NCBI GenBank assembly: GCA_020846875.1
Contig: JADLDB010000108.1
Location: 1 to 60,514 of the forward strand
Reading direction: 5' to 3'
Origin: Myxococcales bacterium
Lineage (GTDB): Bacteria > Myxococcota > Myxococcia > Myxococcales > Myxococcaceae
DNA length: 60,514 nucleotides
A program made the position numbers and the translations under genes. Below are positions 56,439 to 60,514 of this stretch, in pieces. Each line of letters starts with the position of its first letter. Position 1 is the stretch's first letter. The notes under the pieces are model-generated. The model did no database searches, was not told the DNA's origin, and saw only the letters and a program-made list of their open reading frames with translations.

Positions 56439-57467
56439 TCAGGGCAGCCTGGAGCCCCAGTAGTAACAACCCTGGTCGATGACGACGCAGTCATCCATGC
56501 GGATGTTGAGGTAGTAGGTCTGGCCGGCGACCATCGAGACGCCCCCGGCGACCCCTTCCGGACCCGCGCCCTGGCTGTAGCTGAAGTCGATGTTCGACGA
56601 GGTCTGACCCCTGAGGTACCTGATTCTGTTCGTGGCGAAGTTGGAGTTGTCCACGTCGACAAGCCCGTGGTCGACGTCGCACGCGGTCTTCGACACCGCC
56701 CAGGTCACCGTCTTGTACCCACCGTAAACGGCGCCGAGGAAGGCCTCCTTCGTCCCACGCGCGTTGGCCGGAACCGTCATCTGGATGGACATGACCTGGC
56801 CGTTCCGGGTGAAGACCCCGACGTCCGGGTCCCAGCCTGGGGTCTGAGACGGGTGCGGGTACCAGGTGCTGTTGGTGATTGCATCGCTCGGGCAGTTCTC
56901 GAAGCCGCCCGCGTTGAAGGTGTAGCTCGCGGACTGGTTGGTGTTGCCAGAGCCGTTGCCGGCCTGGTTCGAGAACTGCGCCACGGTCCAGGTCATGTCC
57001 TGCGAGACGTTCGGCACCGTGCAGGACGTCGACAGCGTTGCCATCGACGACGGGCAGTCGCCCGGCACCTCAGGGCTGCCGTTCTGGTCCTCATCCTTCC
57101 AGGTGACCGCGATCGGGAGTGTGCCGCTGGTGCAGGACAGCGTCAGGCCGACGCTCTGGGCGGCCGGGCCGCCGGAAGTCGGGTTCGCCGTCAGCGCGCA
57201 TCCTGCCGGCGCAACCAAACCATCACCACCACCACCTCCTCCTCCAGCGCCTCCGGCAGTCCCACCTCCGGTACCACCACCAGCGGCCCCGCACACGCAG
57301 GTGTCGAACGTACCGTCGGCCTTGCACGTCTGCGCCCCGGTCCGACCGTCGACACAGGCGCAGGAGACGGAGGCGCCTGGGGTGCATGGCGGCGAAGAGC
57401 CAGCGCACGAGGCCACGAGCACGGCAGCAAGTCCCATGACGCCTACCAGCGAGCCACCCTTCGACAT
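56439..57467 (-). CDS. Lipoprotein with Cys-rich and Gly-rich linker
   Basis: A 342-residue lipoprotein (MSKGGSLVGVMGLAAVLVASC). After a Cys-rich start (CTPGASVSCACVDGRTGAQT) a Gly-rich linker follows, with long GGG runs. The rest contains two beta-rich domains with paired Cys (CALTANP...LSCTSG; GGFENCPSD) and ends with YYLNIRMDDCVVIDQGCYYWG. No family recognised. It is divergent from a kinase gene with 134 bp between starts and upstream of the esterase gene. Confidence 0.85.
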   Translation of the reverse strand: MSKGGSLVGVMGLAAVLVASCAGSSPPCTPGASVSCACVDGRTGAQTCKADGTFDTCVCGAAGGGTGGGTAGGAGGGGGGGDGLVAPAGCALTANPTSGGPAAQSVGLTLSCTSGTLPIAVTWKDEDQNGSPEVPGDCPSSMATLSTSCTVPNVSQDMTWTVAQFSNQAGNGSGNTNQSASYTFNAGGFENCPSDAITNSTWYPHPSQTPGWDPDVGVFTRNGQVMSIQMTVPANARGTKEAFLGAVYGGYKTVTWAVSKTACDVDHGLVDVDNSNFATNRIRYLRGQTSSNIDFSYSQGAGPEGVAGGVSMVAGQTYYLNIRMDDCVVIDQGCYYWGSRLP

Positions 57468-57601
57468 TCGCGCTCCCGTCGGCTTGAGGATTCAGGCGGA
57501 AACGTTAGCTCTTTCGGTCGGGGTCGAACAGGCCGACTCCAGCGCCCGCCAGCGCAAGCAGATGACTGGAGCGGCCCTTCGGCGGTGCTACGGTCGCACC
57601 C

Positions 57602-59203
57602 ATGGCGGGAACGGATCCCATGCTCGGAGTACAGGCCCAGGTGCCTTCGGTGGTGGTGGACAGTGATCCGCTGATCGGCCTCAACCTGGGCGGCTTCGTG
57701 GTGAAGAAGCTGCTCGCCTCGGGCGGGATGGGGCTGGTCTACGAGGCGCTGCACGAGCAGATCGGCCGCCGCGCGGCGGTGAAGGTCTTGAAGCCCGAGG
57801 TCGCGGCGGATCAGGAGTGGACGCGGCGCTTCCTCACCGAGGCGCAGGCGCTGGCGTCGCTCAAGAACAAGAACCTGATCGAGGTCTTGAACTTCGGGAA
57901 GACGCCCGACGGGCGCGAGTTCCTGATGATGGAGTTCCTCGAGGGCGAGGCGCTCGACGGCTACATCTCTCGGATGGGCGCGCTGACCCCGGCGGTCGCG
58001 CTGGGCCTCACCGAGCAGATCCTCAACGCCCTGTCCGAGGCGCACAAGAAGGGCGTGGTGCACCGGGACTTGAAGCCGTCCAACGTGTTCCTCCTGCGCG
58101 AGCACTCCGGCGAGCTGCTGGTGAAGGTGATCGACTTCGGGCTGGCGCGGCAGGAGCCGGTGAAGCTGCTGGACGCGGCGTTGGCGCTGCCCAAGGCGCC
58201 GGACGGGGCCTCGCTGCTGGCGGGCACGCCCGAGTACATCGCCCCCGAGCAGGCGCAGGGCCGAAAGGTCGACCACGCGGCGGACCTGTACTCGCTGGGG
58301 ATCATGCTCTTCGAGATGCTCTCCGGCTCGTTGCCCTTCGCGGCGGACTCGGTGACGGAGCTGTTGCAGCAGCACCTCTCGGCGAAGCCGCCGAAGCTGT
58401 CCTCACAGGTGAACAACCTGCCCGAGGGCTTCGACGAGCTCGTCGACGCCCTGCTGGAGAAGGATCCGGCGAAGCGGCCTTCCTCGGCGGACGCGGCGCG
58501 GGTGCAGGTGCAGCGGCTGCTCAAGCGGCTGGCGATGGACTCGACGGCGGTGCGGGTGGACCCGAAGCACGTGCCGACGATCAAGATCGATCGATCAAAG
58601 GAGCCGGTGCCCGAGGTGGTCCCGCCCGCGGGCGCCGCGCCGAAGCTCCAGGCCCAGTCGCCGACGACGGATCTCGCGCTGCAGAAGGCGATCCCGAGGC
58701 GGGGGCCCGGAGTGTGGATCGGCCTGGGCGCGGGAGTGCTGGCGCTCCTGGCGGTCGGCTGGTGGGCGAGCACGCCCGCGGAAGTGCCTGCCGAGCCGAC
58801 GCCGCCTGTCGCCGCGGCGCTCCCGCCCGAGCCCCCGGAGCCATCGCCGTCGCCAGAGGCGCCGCCCAAACAGCCCGACCCGGTGGAGGAACCCCAGCCG
58901 CTGCCCACGGTGGTGAAGAGCCTCGAGCCGACGAAGGCGAAGAGGCCCGAGAAGGTCGCGGTGGAGGCAGCGCCAGAAGCGTCGGCCTGCGCGAACCTGG
59001 CGCAGTGGAAGGCGGGCATGAAGCGCGACGTGACCGAGCTGGAGAACAGTTGGCTGAGCAAGCACCCGGAGCACGAGGCGGCCTGGAACGCGGCGCTGCC
59101 GGTGGTGTCGGCGTACGCGGCGGTCGTGGATCTGGGCGGCTGCGTGAAGGTCCAGCGGCGCTTCGATCAATTCAAGCGGCAAGTCGGCTTGCCGCTTCGT
59201 TGA
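57602..59203 (+). CDS. Membrane-anchored Ser/Thr protein kinase
   Basis: A 533-residue kinase. The catalytic domain (about residues 30-300) has KLLASGGMGLVYEAL, HRDLKPSN near 154, DFGLAR near 179, GTPEYIAPEQ and DLYSLGIMLFEML; all key residues are present. A linker leads to one transmembrane helix (about 371-391), then a long Pro/Glu-rich region and a small C-terminal domain with two Cys (SACANLAQ, LGGCVKVQ) outside the cytoplasm. No zinc finger is present, unlike the other two kinases here. It is followed by an envelope gene with 68 bp between them and may signal to or from it. Confidence 0.93.
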   Translation: MAGTDPMLGVQAQVPSVVVDSDPLIGLNLGGFVVKKLLASGGMGLVYEALHEQIGRRAAVKVLKPEVAADQEWTRRFLTEAQALASLKNKNLIEVLNFGKTPDGREFLMMEFLEGEALDGYISRMGALTPAVALGLTEQILNALSEAHKKGVVHRDLKPSNVFLLREHSGELLVKVIDFGLARQEPVKLLDAALALPKAPDGASLLAGTPEYIAPEQAQGRKVDHAADLYSLGIMLFEMLSGSLPFAADSVTELLQQHLSAKPPKLSSQVNNLPEGFDELVDALLEKDPAKRPSSADAARVQVQRLLKRLAMDSTAVRVDPKHVPTIKIDRSKEPVPEVVPPAGAAPKLQAQSPTTDLALQKAIPRRGPGVWIGLGAGVLALLAVGWWASTPAEVPAEPTPPVAAALPPEPPEPSPSPEAPPKQPDPVEEPQPLPTVVKSLEPTKAKRPEKVAVEAAPEASACANLAQWKAGMKRDVTELENSWLSKHPEHEAAWNAALPVVSAYAAVVDLGGCVKVQRRFDQFKRQVGLPLR

Positions 59204-59271
59204 GCTTGGCAGACTCGCCGAGGCTGCTAAGAACGCCTTATTCGCGCAGGTCCCGACGGGGGGTTTCGCAC

Positions 59272-60210
59272 GTGACGCATGGACAGAGGTGGGCGCTGTT
59301 GGCGCTGGCGCTCTCGACGACTGCGCTGGCCCAGACGCCGCAGCCGTCGGTGATGCCCTTCCCGCTGGAGCTCAAGCGCAAGCCCAGCGGCTTCTCGCAG
59401 AAGGAGGGCGAGGAGCTGCAGCGGGAGTTCGTGAGGTTGGTGCGCAAGAGCGGCGCGCTGGTGCCGGACTCGGGCAGCCTGGAGCTGGCGCTGAAGGAGT
59501 TGAAGCGCCAGGACTGCGAGCGCGAAGACGAGTGCCTCAAGGCGTTGGCGCTGCAGGCGCAGACGCTCTACGCGCTGTACGCGAACGTGGACTACACGCT
59601 GGAAGGCGCGGTGGTGGCGACGGGCCGCGTGGTGCGCGACGACGGGAAGAGCGCCGGCGGGCCGCAGACGGTGACGCTGCCGAAGGGGAAGGACGCCTTC
59701 AAGGACGTGGCGAAGGTGGCGCTGGTGCAACTGCTCGCGCTGCTCGAGCTGTCGAAGCTGCCGCCCTTCCGCCCGGTGGAGAAGCCGCCCGAAGAAGTGA
59801 AGCCGCCGGAAGTGAAGAACGGCAACGGGACGGTGAAGCCTCCGCCGGAGGAGAAGCCGCCGCCGGTGGCGGGGCCGAAGCAAGGGCCATCGGGGATGAA
59901 GATCGCGGGCTGGACGATGGTGGGGGTGGGTGGCGCGGCGGCGATCGCGGGCGCGGTGGTGTTCGCGACCACGTCGCTGCCGAGGAAGGACTCCAACGGC
60001 AACGTCTACGCGGAGGACGTGGGGAAGGTGGGGCCGGCGCAGGCGCAGCAGACCGCGGGCGTGGCGATCCTGGCGGTGGGAGCGGGAATCGCCGCGGCGG
60101 GCGCGGTGGTGTGGGCTCTGGCGCCGGCGAATGTCCCTGCGCCGGTGAAGCAGGTGTCGATTGTTCCGGTGAGCGGCGGGGCCGTCGCCGTCTTCGGAGG
60201 GAGTTTCTGA
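59272..60210 (+). CDS. Exported protein with Pro-rich linker and two C-terminal membrane helices
   Basis: A 312-residue protein starts at GTG with a signal peptide (MTHGQRWALLALALSTTALA, then QTPQP). The mature N-terminal domain (about 25-155) has alternating helices and strands, with a Cys pair (RQDCEREDECLKAL); this kind of TolB-N/CsgG-like fold is often found beside myxobacterial kinases, but the likeness is weak. A Pro/Lys-rich linker (about 165-205) follows, then two hydrophobic segments (WTMVGVGGAAAIAGAVVFA, VAILAVGAGIAAAGAVVWAL). It lies between the kinase gene and a lipoprotein gene in one direction. Confidence 0.82.
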   Translation: MTHGQRWALLALALSTTALAQTPQPSVMPFPLELKRKPSGFSQKEGEELQREFVRLVRKSGALVPDSGSLELALKELKRQDCEREDECLKALALQAQTLYALYANVDYTLEGAVVATGRVVRDDGKSAGGPQTVTLPKGKDAFKDVAKVALVQLLALLELSKLPPFRPVEKPPEEVKPPEVKNGNGTVKPPPEEKPPPVAGPKQGPSGMKIAGWTMVGVGGAAAIAGAVVFATTSLPRKDSNGNVYAEDVGKVGPAQAQQTAGVAILAVGAGIAAAGAVVWALAPANVPAPVKQVSIVPVSGGAVAVFGGSF

Positions 60211-60211
60211 C

Positions 60212-60514
60212 ATGAAGCGCGTACTGATGGGGGCTGTCGCGTTGCTGGCGGCGGGGTGTTTTCAGCCGACGAAGTGCACGTCGAACGCGGAGTGCACGGG
60301 CGGCGTCTGCGACACGGCGATGGGCGTGTGCGTGACGAGTGACGGGGGCACCGGCGGAGGAGGAGGAGGAGGCGGCGGCGTCGGCGGCGGCGGCGTCGGC
60401 GGCGGAGGTGGCACCGGCGGCGGAATGGGAGGCGGCGTCGGCGGCGGGCAGGGCGGAGGAATGGGAGGCGGCGTGGGCGGCGGCATGGGAGGTGGTGGCG
60501 GGACGCCGGCGTGC
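60212..60514 (+). CDS. Lipoprotein, 3' end outside the window
   Basis: Partial gene: the first 101 codons are in the window. The signal MKRVLMGAVALLAAGC (lipobox LAAGC) is followed by one Cys-rich module (CTSNAECTGGVCDTAMGVC) and a long Gly-rich stretch made of GGG, GVG and GMG units, then GTPAC at the window end. It overlaps nothing and starts 1 bp after the previous stop, so it belongs to the same transcript. Related Cys modules occur in other lipoproteins of the window. Confidence 0.82.
   Translation, partial: MKRVLMGAVALLAAGCFQPTKCTSNAECTGGVCDTAMGVCVTSDGGTGGGGGGGGGVGGGGVGGGGGTGGGMGGGVGGGQGGGMGGGVGGGMGGGGGTPAC

Noticed and set aside
60340-60500. GGC/GGA-rich microsatellite-like tract
   Set aside because: It is explained by the Gly-rich linker of a lipoprotein and has no constant unit length.

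Overview
The window is a very GC-rich chromosome segment with no rRNA, tRNA, transposase, phage gene or CRISPR array. The gene repertoire points to the Myxococcota, most likely a Myxococcaceae/Archangiaceae-type predatory myxobacterium. The signs are several Ser/Thr kinases of the myxobacterial membrane-anchored type (two carrying an anti-sigma zinc finger and TPRs), many large Cys-rich lipoproteins, a minor-pilin/PilY1 cluster like those of Myxococcus xanthus, MopE-type metal-motif lipoproteins, and an alkylglycerol-monooxygenase-like enzyme. This placement is inferred from gene content, not from a database search.

Layout. 1-6.1 kb: a secreted unknown, a c-di-GMP-type PilZ protein with a membrane-anchored partner, argJ, an HD-superfamily protein and a fumarylacetoacetate-hydrolase-family protein. 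6.1-14.5 kb (minus): pilY1-fimU-pilV-pilW-pilX, tightly coupled by start/stop overlaps; PilY1 is unusually long and has an N-terminal domain that reads like a SUEL (rhamnose/galactose-binding) lectin. 14.7-20.7 kb: an anchored periplasmic protein, a 5'-3' exonuclease, a TPR protein, mreB, a lipoprotein and a possible 2OG-Fe(II) oxygenase. 20.8-28.1 kb: a MopE-like lipoprotein, an ECF sigma factor convergent with an anti-sigma/kinase/TPR fusion, a possible papain-fold protein and a tiny GGSK-repeat protein. 28.1-35.7 kb: a lipoprotein with six Cys-rich repeats, a frameshifted CBS remnant, an AGMO-like oxygenase divergent from a Crp/Fnr regulator with a 14-bp palindrome between them, an alkyl-DNA glycosylase and an NlpC/P60 peptidase. 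36-43 kb: TPR protein, ECF sigma with separate zinc-finger anti-sigma, VWA protein, coiled-coil membrane protein and a DUF2341/LamG-like lipoprotein. 43.3-48.4 kb: a DUF2007 protein, then a second anti-sigma/kinase/TPR fusion and a Pro/Gly-rich repeat protein, bracketed by direct copies of one lipoprotein gene. 48.5-60.5 kb: a metzincin with a lamin-tail insertion, a small basic protein, a broken lipoprotein gene, nhaA, an ATP-grasp enzyme, an esterase, another lipoprotein, and a third kinase followed by two envelope genes, the last cut by the window edge.

Common themes are the cell surface (pilus tip, lipoproteins, cell-wall hydrolase folds, MreB) and signalling that joins sigma factors, zinc-finger anti-sigma modules and Ser/Thr kinases. 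The most unusual candidates are the lectin-bearing PilY1 operon, the ECF sigma/kinase-anti-sigma pair, the AGMO/Crp intergenic operator, and the kinase locus flanked by a recent partial duplication.
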